From assembly GCA_028289345.1 (NCBI GenBank), contig JANQQL010000045.1, positions 1 to 64,000 on the forward strand: DNA of 64,000 nt. Reading direction: 5' to 3'. Below are positions 8,003 through 16,147 of the stretch, in pieces. Source of the DNA: Planctomycetota bacterium (GTDB taxonomy: Bacteria; Planctomycetota; B15-G4; SIAN01). The position numbers and the translations under genes are program-made. The first letter of the stretch is position 1; each line of letters starts with the position of its first letter. The notes below the pieces were generated by a model. That model made no database searches, was not told the origin of the DNA, and worked only from the letters and a program-made list of their open reading frames with translations.

Positions 8003-9552
8003 CAGCGCCCCCTTTCCAAACGAACCGTTCGCACTTCTTCGGAGACGGGCAGCCCTGGGTACTCCACCACTCCTCCGAGCACGTAGGCCACCTTCTGACT
8101 GTCGGCGCCGATGTTGGTGATGTCGCCGGGCTGGAAGCGGATGGTGACCTCGCCGGTTTCCTCCTTGTGATCCCAGGTAGCCTCGTAGAAGTCGTTGGAA
8201 CCGGATCCGAGCGGCAGCCCAAGAAAAGACACACCCCACTTCGACTTCTGCGTCAGTGACTGAGAAAACCGGTTGATGTCCGAGACTCTCGTGGTGATCT
8301 CGATCGAGGGGTACTGGCTAATGACCAAGTGAGAGATCCGGGCAAAGTCGCCACCCGGGCCAAACTGAACGGGCGGGGTGCTGTTGAAGTGAATGCCGCT
8401 CCAGTCGCGCGACTGGTTCTTGACCGCGTCGCTCAAGACTTTGCCGTTGTACCAGCCCGTCCCACCCGCGTAGGTCGTCGGGGTGATGTCAAAATCCGTG
8501 ACGCCGCTCCAGGTCATCTTCACTTTCATCTGGTTGCTGGAGGCCTGAAAGCTCGACAGATTGAAGGCGGCACTCGCCTCGCCAGAGGCACTGAAGAAGA
8601 ACGGCAACGGAATCGTGGCTCCACCTCCCCCTTCGATGTTGACCAAGACATCGTGACCGCTCTCCTTGACGACATTCATGGAAAGAGAGACCGCGTTGTC
8701 TCCCTGCAACTGATTCAGGAGGAGCCCGGCGGCCGGCAACCGGTAATCGGGCCGGAACTTATCGTCACTGGTTTTCAGCCCACCGTTGTTCTCATCCGGG
8801 TCTCGCGCATTGTTTCGCAGACTGCCGAGCAGCTGTCCGGCTTGGTTTTGGCGGTCGAACAAACCGAGGACTTTGTTGGCATCACCAAGATAGTTGGAGA
8901 TGTAGTTGAGGATCTTCCCCGCAGAAGCCGAACGACACTGAAGCAGGCGGGGGAGATTGTTCAAGTCGACGCCAGCCAGGGGGAGAGGCGACAGCTTTTC
9001 CGCCTTACGGCAGGTCCACAGGTAGGCAAACTTGTAGTCAATGATGTAGTCCAGCTTGGAGAAATCGTCGTCCTGGCCCATCGCGCCGGCGGCTTTCGTG
9101 AGTTTATCCGAAGTAATCTTCCCCAAATTGTCCTCGTACTGACGCACGAGCTGTCGTGCGGAGGCACTCGTACTGGATCCCGCCGCGTCCTTCTTTTCCT
9201 GATCTTCTTTCGAGAACTTGAACATCAAATCGGAGAGCACCTGGTTCGCATAGGTGTCGGAGAAACTCCCCACCCCGCGCACCTTCACTGCTCCGTCCTC
9301 GCCCGGAGTGACCAAGCCGTCGATGAACCGCCAGGTGTCGATATTGAACTCTTCGAGATCCCAGAACCACGGGAAGTCCGAGTCTTGGATGACCGTGAAC
9401 TCGCCCTTCAGACGGGTGCCCAGTTGCTTTTGGGCATTCTTCTTGAGAGCTTGGTTGAATGCCCGACCAAATTCGTTGATGTCCTCTTGGGCAGCCAGCG
9501 ATGCTCCGAGACCAGGCCCGAGCAAGGTGACTGTCAGTGCCAACGCACGCAT
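8002..9552 (-). CDS. Secreted protein of unknown function
   Basis: The start was placed at the ATG preceded by ACGGAGGAAGC, giving 516 residues; a longer frame upstream has no protein-like sequence. The first 22 residues (MRALALTVTLLGPGLGASLAAQ) are a signal peptide with an A-A-Q cleavage site. The remainder has no recognised domain. Residues about 25-230 appear mainly helical; about 290-510 are beta-rich with Gly and aromatic residues (VNIEGGGGATIPLPFFFSASGEA), and there is a Cys pair (near LWTCRKAEK and RLLQCRSASA). It overlaps the next gene by one base. It is an exported protein of an uncharacterised family; a beta-sandwich or pore-like C-terminal half is only a guess. Confidence 0.7.
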   Translation of the reverse strand: MRALALTVTLLGPGLGASLAAQEDINEFGRAFNQALKKNAQKQLGTRLKGEFTVIQDSDFPWFWDLEEFNIDTWRFIDGLVTPGEDGAVKVRGVGSFSDTYANQVLSDLMFKFSKEDQEKKDAAGSSTSASARQLVRQYEDNLGKITSDKLTKAAGAMGQDDDFSKLDYIIDYKFAYLWTCRKAEKLSPLPLAGVDLNNLPRLLQCRSASAGKILNYISNYLGDANKVLGLFDRQNQAGQLLGSLRNNARDPDENNGGLKTSDDKFRPDYRLPAAGLLLNQLQGDNAVSLSMNVVKESGHDVLVNIEGGGGATIPLPFFFSASGEASAAFNLSSFQASSNQMKVKMTWSGVTDFDITPTTYAGGTGWYNGKVLSDAVKNQSRDWSGIHFNSTPPVQFGPGGDFARISHLVISQYPSIEITTRVSDINRFSQSLTQKSKWGVSFLGLPLGSGSNDFYEATWDHKEETGEVTIRFQPGDITNIGADSQKVAYVLGGVVEYPGLPVSEEVRTVRLERGR

Positions 9553-9856
9553 GATGCTTCCTCCGTTGTGTTGATGATGCTGCCACTGTCGTGAAGAAAC
9601 CGCGCCCCGTTCCCAGAGCGCAGCGGGCGTCGCCGCCCGGGAGTTCAGGCGCAAGGCACAGACATCAGAAGAAGCGCTTTTTCGAAGATTCTTTTCTCGG
9701 CGACAGGCAACACCTCCACCCCGCCACCAGGGCGGGTTAATCTCCGCACGCTCGTCGACTTTGGACGACGCGGCCGTCGCTGGAGGCGGCGGAATCCCCT
9801 CGGGGTTTCTGCGCCCGAGTGACACCCTCCACAGGACAACGACCAGGGAACCTCTC
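9553..9856. other. Divergent intergenic region
   Basis: About 300 bases between the divergent starts of the unknown secreted protein and the zinc protease. It should contain both promoters. No clear -35/-10 boxes, operators or RNA structure could be assigned. Confidence 0.4.
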
Positions 9857-11812
9857 ATGACAGGCACAGGCCGCCATCTCGCCAGTCAAGGATCAGCAGG
9901 TGCGAAGACGACCTTCTTCTTGACCCTGCTGCTTCTTGGCTTTGGAACTCAAGAGAGTCGATCGCAACGCGGGTCCACGCGGGAAAGTGTCGCCAGTCCC
10001 CAGACCCTGGCCTTGGAATCCACTGCCCACGGCTGGGCCACCCATCTCGAGGTGAACGGGAAACCATGGGAACTCCACTTGGCTCCCACGACTGTTCGTA
10101 GTCCTAGCTTCCGGGTTTTTCTTTCCGAGAGAGGCCAACTCCGGACAGTCGACGCTCCGCCCCCAGCCACTTATGCCGGAGAAGCCTGGTCACCCGAAGG
10201 CCCAGGGGTCGTCGCAGCTTCTCTTCGTGACGGCCATCTGAACGCTCGAATCCACTGGCAAGATCCCTCGCGTCCCGCGGCGTCCATACGGTCCGCCCCC
10301 TCGGGTTCAGGTTCCGCCGGCCCCGTGATGCACATCGTCGAGATCGACGACCGCGATCAGAGTCCTCGAGATTGGTGTCTGACCCCACCCAAGGACGAGC
10401 CAGCCAGTTCCTCCTCCTTCGAACGCGCAGAAGATTCGACATTCCTCGCGGAACTGGCAGTCGATACGGATTCGTGGTTCTACACGAATGCCGGCGGCAA
10501 CGTGGATGCCGCGGTGACCTACATCGAAGAGCTCGTGAACAATGCCAACAAGATGTACGAGCGCGACGTGGGAATCGCCCACGAACTGACGGCGATTGTT
10601 CTCCGACCCAACCCCGAGGAGGATCCCTATCGCCGGTTGCGGGGCGTCGGGACCCTCATGTGGGAGATGCAGCGCCTCTGGAACAATCCCGAGGAAGAAG
10701 TGAACGCCATCCCGCGAGATGTCGCCCACATCATGACCGGGAATACCAACTCGCTCGGGGGAATGGGGCAGATCGCTGAGGTCTGTGACGTGGCCTCGGC
10801 TTACTCGTCTTCCTACGCCTTCATGAACGGTGGCGCCAACCGAACCGGCTTGCTTGCCCATGAGCTGGGTCACAACTGGGGCGCCTCTCACTGCAATCAG
10901 GACGACGACTGTGGAGTGATGGGAAGAATCAACAATCTCTTCTTCGGATCCCGCTCCCAGGGAAGCATTGTCCAGCACCGGCGACGAAAAGGCTGCGTCA
11001 CGCCCTACGAAACGCGCCGGGATCCGCCGTTCTTCGACGACTTCGAGGCGGACTGGAAACCTGCCCGCTGGTCTTATCTACGGGGAGCCGAGTTCGTTCC
11101 TCGTTCGACAGCCCCCAGCGGAACGACGGTCCTGCGTCTCTCGGCCCAAGGGCCGGGCCCTTACGACGCGGATGACTTGCGAAGCAATCGGACCCGATTG
11201 AATCTCCTTTCCCACCGAAAGGGTGACGTGTACCTCACTTACTTCACCCGGTTCGAGGGAACCGAGTCGGGAGAATTGCTGCACGTTCAGTACTACAACT
11301 CGGACCGCCTGTGGAAGACCTTGGCGTTGGTGCCGGGAGTTCCCCAAGCCGGCTTTGAGTTCCACCGGGAGAAGATCCCGGACGACGCCTTCCACCGCGA
11401 TTTCCGAACTCGCTGGCAGATCCTCGGCGATGAGGCGGACGACGTTTGTGAACTCGATGACGTCGGGATCTCCTTGCTAGGCGTCACCCAAACGGCCGGT
11501 GAGCTCGTGCCAGGCGGCGAGATCACCTACCGGCTCCATGGCGCAACTCCCCATGAGGGGCCGGCGTGGTTGTTCGCAAGCCTTCACGGTCGGGGCGCGA
11601 ACGCCTGCACCCCGAATGGTGACCTGTGCTTCGTCCTTCAACCACCGGCCACTCTGATCGCGATAGGCATGGCGGACGAAGAGGGTGTCGTCGCATTCAC
11701 TTTTCCAGTGCCACAAGTTCTCCCCGCCGACTTCTCGATCGCGACTCAAGCGATCTTGCCACGATCCGGGATCCAATCCGCGCTGACCCCGGCCCTGTTG
11801 CGCAAACCCTGA
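9857..11812 (+). CDS. Secreted M12B-like (reprolysin-type) zinc metalloprotease
   Basis: The chosen ATG gives 651 residues; it precedes KTTFFLTLLLLGFG, a hydrophobic signal segment, and has AGGGAA upstream. Residues 335-345 are HELGHNWGASH, the metzincin zinc site HExxHxxGxxH, with the Met-turn in CGVMG shortly after. The region 225-380 (DSWFYTNAGGNVDAAVTYIEELVNNANKMYERDVG) is typical of reprolysin-like catalytic domains, and residues before it look like a propeptide. After the catalytic domain there is a beta-rich domain (about 390-540), then a C-terminal tail like that on other secreted proteins here. It should act outside the cell or on the surface, cleaving proteins in a zinc-dependent way. 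All zinc ligands and the general base Glu are present. Confidence 0.9.
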   Translation: MTGTGRHLASQGSAGAKTTFFLTLLLLGFGTQESRSQRGSTRESVASPQTLALESTAHGWATHLEVNGKPWELHLAPTTVRSPSFRVFLSERGQLRTVDAPPPATYAGEAWSPEGPGVVAASLRDGHLNARIHWQDPSRPAASIRSAPSGSGSAGPVMHIVEIDDRDQSPRDWCLTPPKDEPASSSSFERAEDSTFLAELAVDTDSWFYTNAGGNVDAAVTYIEELVNNANKMYERDVGIAHELTAIVLRPNPEEDPYRRLRGVGTLMWEMQRLWNNPEEEVNAIPRDVAHIMTGNTNSLGGMGQIAEVCDVASAYSSSYAFMNGGANRTGLLAHELGHNWGASHCNQDDDCGVMGRINNLFFGSRSQGSIVQHRRRKGCVTPYETRRDPPFFDDFEADWKPARWSYLRGAEFVPRSTAPSGTTVLRLSAQGPGPYDADDLRSNRTRLNLLSHRKGDVYLTYFTRFEGTESGELLHVQYYNSDRLWKTLALVPGVPQAGFEFHREKIPDDAFHRDFRTRWQILGDEADDVCELDDVGISLLGVTQTAGELVPGGEITYRLHGATPHEGPAWLFASLHGRGANACTPNGDLCFVLQPPATLIAIGMADEEGVVAFTFPVPQVLPADFSIATQAILPRSGIQSALTPALLRKP

Positions 11813-11933
11813 CGACCGCCGCAGAACCCAGAGACGGCGAAGCTGCACATCTTGCAGCAAGGAGACCAAGCGCTCCGACGCCGAAATCGCTAAGCTCGCT
11901 AGTGGGCACCTACCTCGGTAGGAGATGCATCCC

Positions 11934-13223
11934 ATGAGCTTGTGGCTTCTCGCTCCTGTCAGCGCTTTGGCTCCCGTCTTTGGGACCAGTTCCGCAACCC
12001 CGCTACCAACGGACAAAGTTCTCGCTGAGCAGTTCGTCGCTTGGGCGACCGAAACAGCCATCCCCCTCGACCTCGACACGGGAGTCGATCCGCTGATCCT
12101 CGAGCCGCTCGTCGAAGGAAAGCGCTTCGTGTACTTGGGGGAGCCCGATCACTACATCCAAGAGAAGTATCCGTTCCGTCTCGAATTTCTCTACGCCCTT
12201 CACGAACTTGGCTGGCGTCACCTGGGCATGGAGATGGGTCGCTCCAGCGGGCTTGCCTTCGATCGTTTCCTGGAGTCGGGAGACGAGGCCGCCCTGAATG
12301 AGATCGGTCTTTATCAAGCCATGGGTAGGTCCTCCGCCGTTCGCGGCTCTGCTTTCCTGCATCAAGAGATCCTCTACGCCCACGCGGTGCGGGAGCTGGC
12401 GGCAGGACCTGACCGAGTTCACTACTTCGGATTCGACCTCGACATGGTTCCGGGACACGGGATCCACGATGCAAACGCGCGCTTGGCAGAACTCGCGACA
12501 CCCCATCCCCTTTCCAAGCACTTGGAAGAAGCGTGGTCGGCCGACGATCGCGTCAAGGCACTGAGAATTCTGATCACCGAGCTCACGACCTCCGAGTCGG
12601 GGCTGGCTGGCACGGTACCCAAGGAAACCCGCCAGCAGTTGGTCCTCGACCTGGAGGTGTTGGCGGAAAGTCTCGAGTTTCGGCTGGATTCGATCGCCGA
12701 GACCATTGGAACCCAAGCGACGTGGGACATGTTCTCGAAACGCGAGCGCACGATGTTTCGGATCATGGACTCGCTGATCCTGACAACCCCCGCCGACGAA
12801 GGGATCGTGTTGACAGGCCACAACATGCACTTGAGTCGGGCATGGGAAGGAGCTCGCTGGACGGAACCAGGCGCCACTGACTCGGTTCGGCTTTGGCCAA
12901 CGATCGGTTCCTACATCGCCGAGCAGTTCCCGGACGAGGTGTTCGCTCTCTGGCTGGTGTACGACCACGGCAGTCACCTGGGCACTGCCGCGGGCGGAGT
13001 CGCGACTGACGTCCCGAGCGTTCCGGGGACGGTGGAGAGCCTTCTGGCCCGAGTTCCCCATGACTCGTTCCTTCTCCCGCTGGCGAGTGACGACCCCCGG
13101 GCCCGCTGGCTCGACGGGGAGCGGAAATTCCGCGTCAATGGCGGAGTGGCGCACGGTCCACTTCACAAAATGACGGACGCTTTGTTCTTCATTCGCACGG
13201 CTCGCCCGCCCCAAGGATTGTGA
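11934..13223 (+). CDS. Erythromycin-esterase-like (Ere/ChaN-fold) secreted protein
   Basis: Two ATGs lie three codons apart; the ribosome site AGGAG overlaps the first, so the second was chosen (429 residues). MSLWLLAPVSALAPVFG looks like a signal peptide, although it lacks a basic N-terminus. The motifs fit the erythromycin esterase superfamily: LGEPDH (E70, H73), a Glu in HLGMEMGR (E100), and TGHNMHLSR, which corresponds to the GHNxH segment. These residues form the metal-independent hydrolytic centre in the family. Substrate is not predictable; a role in macrolide resistance should not be assumed, because many members of this superfamily have other roles. It is co-directional with the protease and the next gene. 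Confidence 0.75.
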   Translation: MSLWLLAPVSALAPVFGTSSATPLPTDKVLAEQFVAWATETAIPLDLDTGVDPLILEPLVEGKRFVYLGEPDHYIQEKYPFRLEFLYALHELGWRHLGMEMGRSSGLAFDRFLESGDEAALNEIGLYQAMGRSSAVRGSAFLHQEILYAHAVRELAAGPDRVHYFGFDLDMVPGHGIHDANARLAELATPHPLSKHLEEAWSADDRVKALRILITELTTSESGLAGTVPKETRQQLVLDLEVLAESLEFRLDSIAETIGTQATWDMFSKRERTMFRIMDSLILTTPADEGIVLTGHNMHLSRAWEGARWTEPGATDSVRLWPTIGSYIAEQFPDEVFALWLVYDHGSHLGTAAGGVATDVPSVPGTVESLLARVPHDSFLLPLASDDPRARWLDGERKFRVNGGVAHGPLHKMTDALFFIRTARPPQGL

Positions 13224-13307
13224 GATCCCCGGCGACGGCGACAACTTCCGCCGGACACAAGACACCTCACGACAACCAGTTGGGGATCGACTATTCTGGC
13301 GACCGAG

Positions 13308-13946
13308 ATGACCGCCTTTCTTTCACTCAAACTCGTGACCTGGGCCCTGACGGCACAGCTTTCCGCCACCGCTGCCCAAGAGCTTGACGACGATATCCGT
13401 GGGCCCGGCGCTCCCCCGTCAACCATCCCGGAGACAGCGACCAAGGGCTCGGCCGCCGGGGAGGCCCTTCTACGCTCTTCCTTGATCGATCAAGTCGTTT
13501 CCGGAAGCGGCTTGCTCGCGGCTCTCGATCGACAGACATCCGGGGAACCCGCGTCGACCTCGAAGGAGCCGACCCCTGCCCCGTCCTTTCGTTTGCGCAC
13601 TCAGGTTCCTGCGCGAAACGTCATCACCAAGAGTGTGCTGGAAGAACTGACCGAGGGACGACCCGAAGCTCCTTTGGCCTCCCTGTTCTCCGAAGAAGCC
13701 ATCGGCTCATCGCGCTGGAGCGGCCACGTTGCCGTTCCCCGTGATTTGCTTCCCTCCGAGCAAACTCGCAAGGTCATCCTCGGACTCGAAGCCGGGGTCG
13801 GACCACGGCTCAGCGAACGCTCTTTTCTGTGGTTTGGCTATCGAGCCTTGGCGGTGAAGGATGACGTCCAACAGCCAGGATTCACCGCACCGGTCTTCGA
13901 AGAAGTCGACCATGGGCCCGCTGTTGGATTCACCCTGCAGTTCTGA
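13308..13946 (+). CDS. Small secreted protein with outer-membrane-like C-terminus
   Basis: The 212-residue protein begins with MTAFLSLKLVTWALTAQLSATAAQE, a signal peptide with a TAAQ cleavage site. Residues 30-105 are low-complexity, rich in Pro, Ser and Thr. The last ~60 residues alternate and end in AVGFTLQF; a C-terminal Phe after alternating hydrophobics is the usual mark of an outer-membrane beta strand, so a small outer-membrane protein is possible. No homologous family recognised. It lies 84 bases after the Ere-like gene. Confidence 0.65.
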   Translation: MTAFLSLKLVTWALTAQLSATAAQELDDDIRGPGAPPSTIPETATKGSAAGEALLRSSLIDQVVSGSGLLAALDRQTSGEPASTSKEPTPAPSFRLRTQVPARNVITKSVLEELTEGRPEAPLASLFSEEAIGSSRWSGHVAVPRDLLPSEQTRKVILGLEAGVGPRLSERSFLWFGYRALAVKDDVQQPGFTAPVFEEVDHGPAVGFTLQF

Positions 13947-14156
13947 GAGATCGTGACCACCCACGCCTCCGTGTCATTCCCCAGACCACCTGAAAACTCG
14001 GCTGCTTGACGCCGGCTCGGTGACCCTTCGAAAAGCGGGAGTCACTCGCTTGTCGAGATCGGCTCCGCATGCGGTCAGGTCGTCGGCTCCTCATCGCTAG
14101 AAGATCTCGAATCCTTGCCGGTGAACCACCCCCTCCATCGCCCGGTAGCGGGGGTC

Positions 14157-15947
14157 ATGGAAATTATGAAACTAGTTACAGAGATTCTCGGAACCCTGGT
14201 GGTCGCTGGCGGAGAGCCCCCCCAGCCCCTACACGAGTACTCTCAGCGCAACTGGTACTCGGATCGGCTCACCGGTGGGGCCACTCGCTCGGCGGACGGC
14301 CAGTTTCTGGCCTACGAGAATGAGGGGGCGCTGATCGTCCACGATCTCGAGCTGTCGAAAAGTCAGCGACTTCGGGATCTTGCGGAGTTCGAGAACATCG
14401 GGATTCACTGTTGGCTGCCCGAGGGCAACCGCATCGAGATCAAGGGAACCCGCCAGGGCCAGCTGCAGCGAGGCGTGTTTGATCTGGATCAGGCATCTCT
14501 GGAGTCCTCCCCCCTTCCTCGCAACTTGCTGCGCCCGTGCTTTTCCGCCGACGGACAAACCCGCGCAGGAGTGGACTTTCGCAACGGACCAGCGGCACTC
14601 TGGGTAGACGATCTCATCACCGAGGAATCCTGGAAGGTGGAGACGTCGGCGGCGCCGTTCAGCTTTGCGCTCTCGCCCGATGGCGATCGGATCGCCTGGG
14701 TCATCTTGGAGGCGTCGGGCTGGGGAACGCTCTGGGTTCAGTCACTCGACAGCGGCGAGGCCACTCGAGTCGCACAGAAGCTCGACATCGGCTACCAACG
14801 AACACCGATTCTCTTCTCCCCGTGGGGAGACGAGGTCCTTTTGAGTTTGGTGCAGATCGAAGGCGCGCAACTCGAAGACCGACATGCTCCCGAAAGCGGG
14901 CGCGACCTGGACCTCTACGCCAAGAACCTCGAGACCGGAGAGTGGCGGAAACTGGTGGACGAGTCCTGGGACTTGTTACTGACGGCAGTGGACGAAGACC
15001 AGCTTGTTTACACGCGGCTCAAGACGGACATGCGCGCTGCGATGGCACCGCTGACCGGAGGAGAGCCGCAACCGATCGCCGCTCCCCAAACTTGCTATCC
15101 GTACTGGCATCCGGATGGAACCCAGCTTTCCATGATGTGGGGAGAGTGGAACCTGGCGGACTGGGCCCTCAACTGGGACATCGCAGCGATCAAGATCGAC
15201 TCGGACGGCGCCGTTCGTCATGGCCTGACGCCGCTTCTCCAGGGCTACCACGAAGACTTCAACCTCGCCTGGTCCCCCGATGGTCGGTGGATGGCCTATC
15301 ACTCCCATCGGAGCCCTGATCCGGTGACCTCATACGCGGCCCCCGGATCCACCGACGCCATCTGGCTTCGTGCCAGCGCCGGCGGACCCGAGATTCCACT
15401 CACCGGCGCAGGCCATTTCGAAACCTGCCAAGCCGAGTGGGCTTCCGATGGAAGAGAGCTGATCTTCTGTTCCATCGGCCGCGACCGACCCTATCGACCG
15501 TTCGTCATCCGGATCGATCCAGACTCCGGAGCTTCTCTGTCGGTCACCCCTCTCGAAACTCCCGAAATCGAGGGCGCCATCGTCGGCGCTAACTTCTCCC
15601 CGACTCGAAATGAGTTGTTCCTGGAACAGGATACGGGCTCGGCCGGGCGTCGACTGTGGCGTATGGATCGCGCAACCCAGACCGCGGAACCTTTGGTCGA
15701 CTACCAATCGCTGGTGCAGTTCGGCGGACTCGACGTGACTCCCGATGGCAACACGGTGGTCTACTTCGGCCTCGACCCGGACGGGCACCATCAGGCCTTC
15801 GCCATCTCCCGCGAAGGCGGCACTCCGCGACAGATCACCCGAGGGACCCGGGAGTTCATCACTCCTCAGGTTTCCCCAGACGGAAAGTTCGTGGCGGGAT
15901 CTTCCTACACTCACTCAAAAGAAGTGGTGCTCGTTCCTTTTGAATGA
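14157..15947 (+). CDS. TolB-like/WD40-type beta-propeller protein (PD40 repeats)
   Basis: The 596-residue protein consists of repeated PD40-type blades with the core F/WSPDG: LSPDGDRIAWV, FSPWGDEVLL, WHPDGTQLSM, WSPDGRWMAYHSHR, WASDGRELIFC, VTPDGNTVVYF and VSPDGKFVAGS. These form propellers used for protein binding, as in TolB and DPP-like proteins. The N-terminus (MKLVTEILGTLVVAGGE) is weakly signal-like. An upstream TTG would add 14 residues, but the ATG with GGGGG upstream was preferred. No protease domain follows the propeller. The gene is convergent with the RHS gene downstream. Confidence 0.85.
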   Translation: MEIMKLVTEILGTLVVAGGEPPQPLHEYSQRNWYSDRLTGGATRSADGQFLAYENEGALIVHDLELSKSQRLRDLAEFENIGIHCWLPEGNRIEIKGTRQGQLQRGVFDLDQASLESSPLPRNLLRPCFSADGQTRAGVDFRNGPAALWVDDLITEESWKVETSAAPFSFALSPDGDRIAWVILEASGWGTLWVQSLDSGEATRVAQKLDIGYQRTPILFSPWGDEVLLSLVQIEGAQLEDRHAPESGRDLDLYAKNLETGEWRKLVDESWDLLLTAVDEDQLVYTRLKTDMRAAMAPLTGGEPQPIAAPQTCYPYWHPDGTQLSMMWGEWNLADWALNWDIAAIKIDSDGAVRHGLTPLLQGYHEDFNLAWSPDGRWMAYHSHRSPDPVTSYAAPGSTDAIWLRASAGGPEIPLTGAGHFETCQAEWASDGRELIFCSIGRDRPYRPFVIRIDPDSGASLSVTPLETPEIEGAIVGANFSPTRNELFLEQDTGSAGRRLWRMDRATQTAEPLVDYQSLVQFGGLDVTPDGNTVVYFGLDPDGHHQAFAISREGGTPRQITRGTREFITPQVSPDGKFVAGSSYTHSKEVVLVPFE

Positions 15948-15964
15948 CACACTTCCCTCTTGTG

Positions 15965-15988
15965 CCAACCAACCAACCAACCAACCAA
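15965..15988. repeat. (CCAA)6 tetranucleotide microsatellite
   Basis: Six uninterrupted CCAA units lie 18 bases after the propeller stop codon, in non-coding sequence before the RHS terminator. Such tracts can slip during replication. Here it cannot alter a reading frame but may affect a 3' end. Confidence 0.9.
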
Positions 15989-16082
15989 CGACGACTCAAG
16001 GCCTCGGCTCTCCACTCGGTCGCCCGTCCAACAGATTGAGCGCATGAACGCGCGGAGCAAGCGCTGTCTCCGAGTAGAAAGC

Positions 16083-16123
16083 AAAAGGGGCCCCGCAGCG
16101 AACTGGCTCGCCGCGAGGCCCCC
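16083..16123 (-). terminator. Intrinsic terminator of the RHS gene
   Basis: On the minus strand a ~14-bp GC-rich stem (GGGGCCTCGCGGCG pairing with CGCTGCGGGGCCCC, two G-U pairs) is followed by TTTTGC. It lies about 25 bases past the RHS stop. Confidence 0.75.
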
Positions 16124-16147
16124 ATCGTCAATGCCGCAATCAAACAC

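Noticed and set aside
8329..9594. 421-codon plus-strand open frame
   Set aside because: Antisense to the secreted protein gene that has a signal peptide and ribosome site; shadow.
9857..11812. Anthrax-like or serralysin toxin
   Set aside because: The zinc motif and Met-turn fit M12B-like proteases; no RTX repeats or other toxin domains are present.
12003..13265. 420-codon minus-strand open frame
   Set aside because: Antisense to the Ere-like gene and without protein-like motifs.
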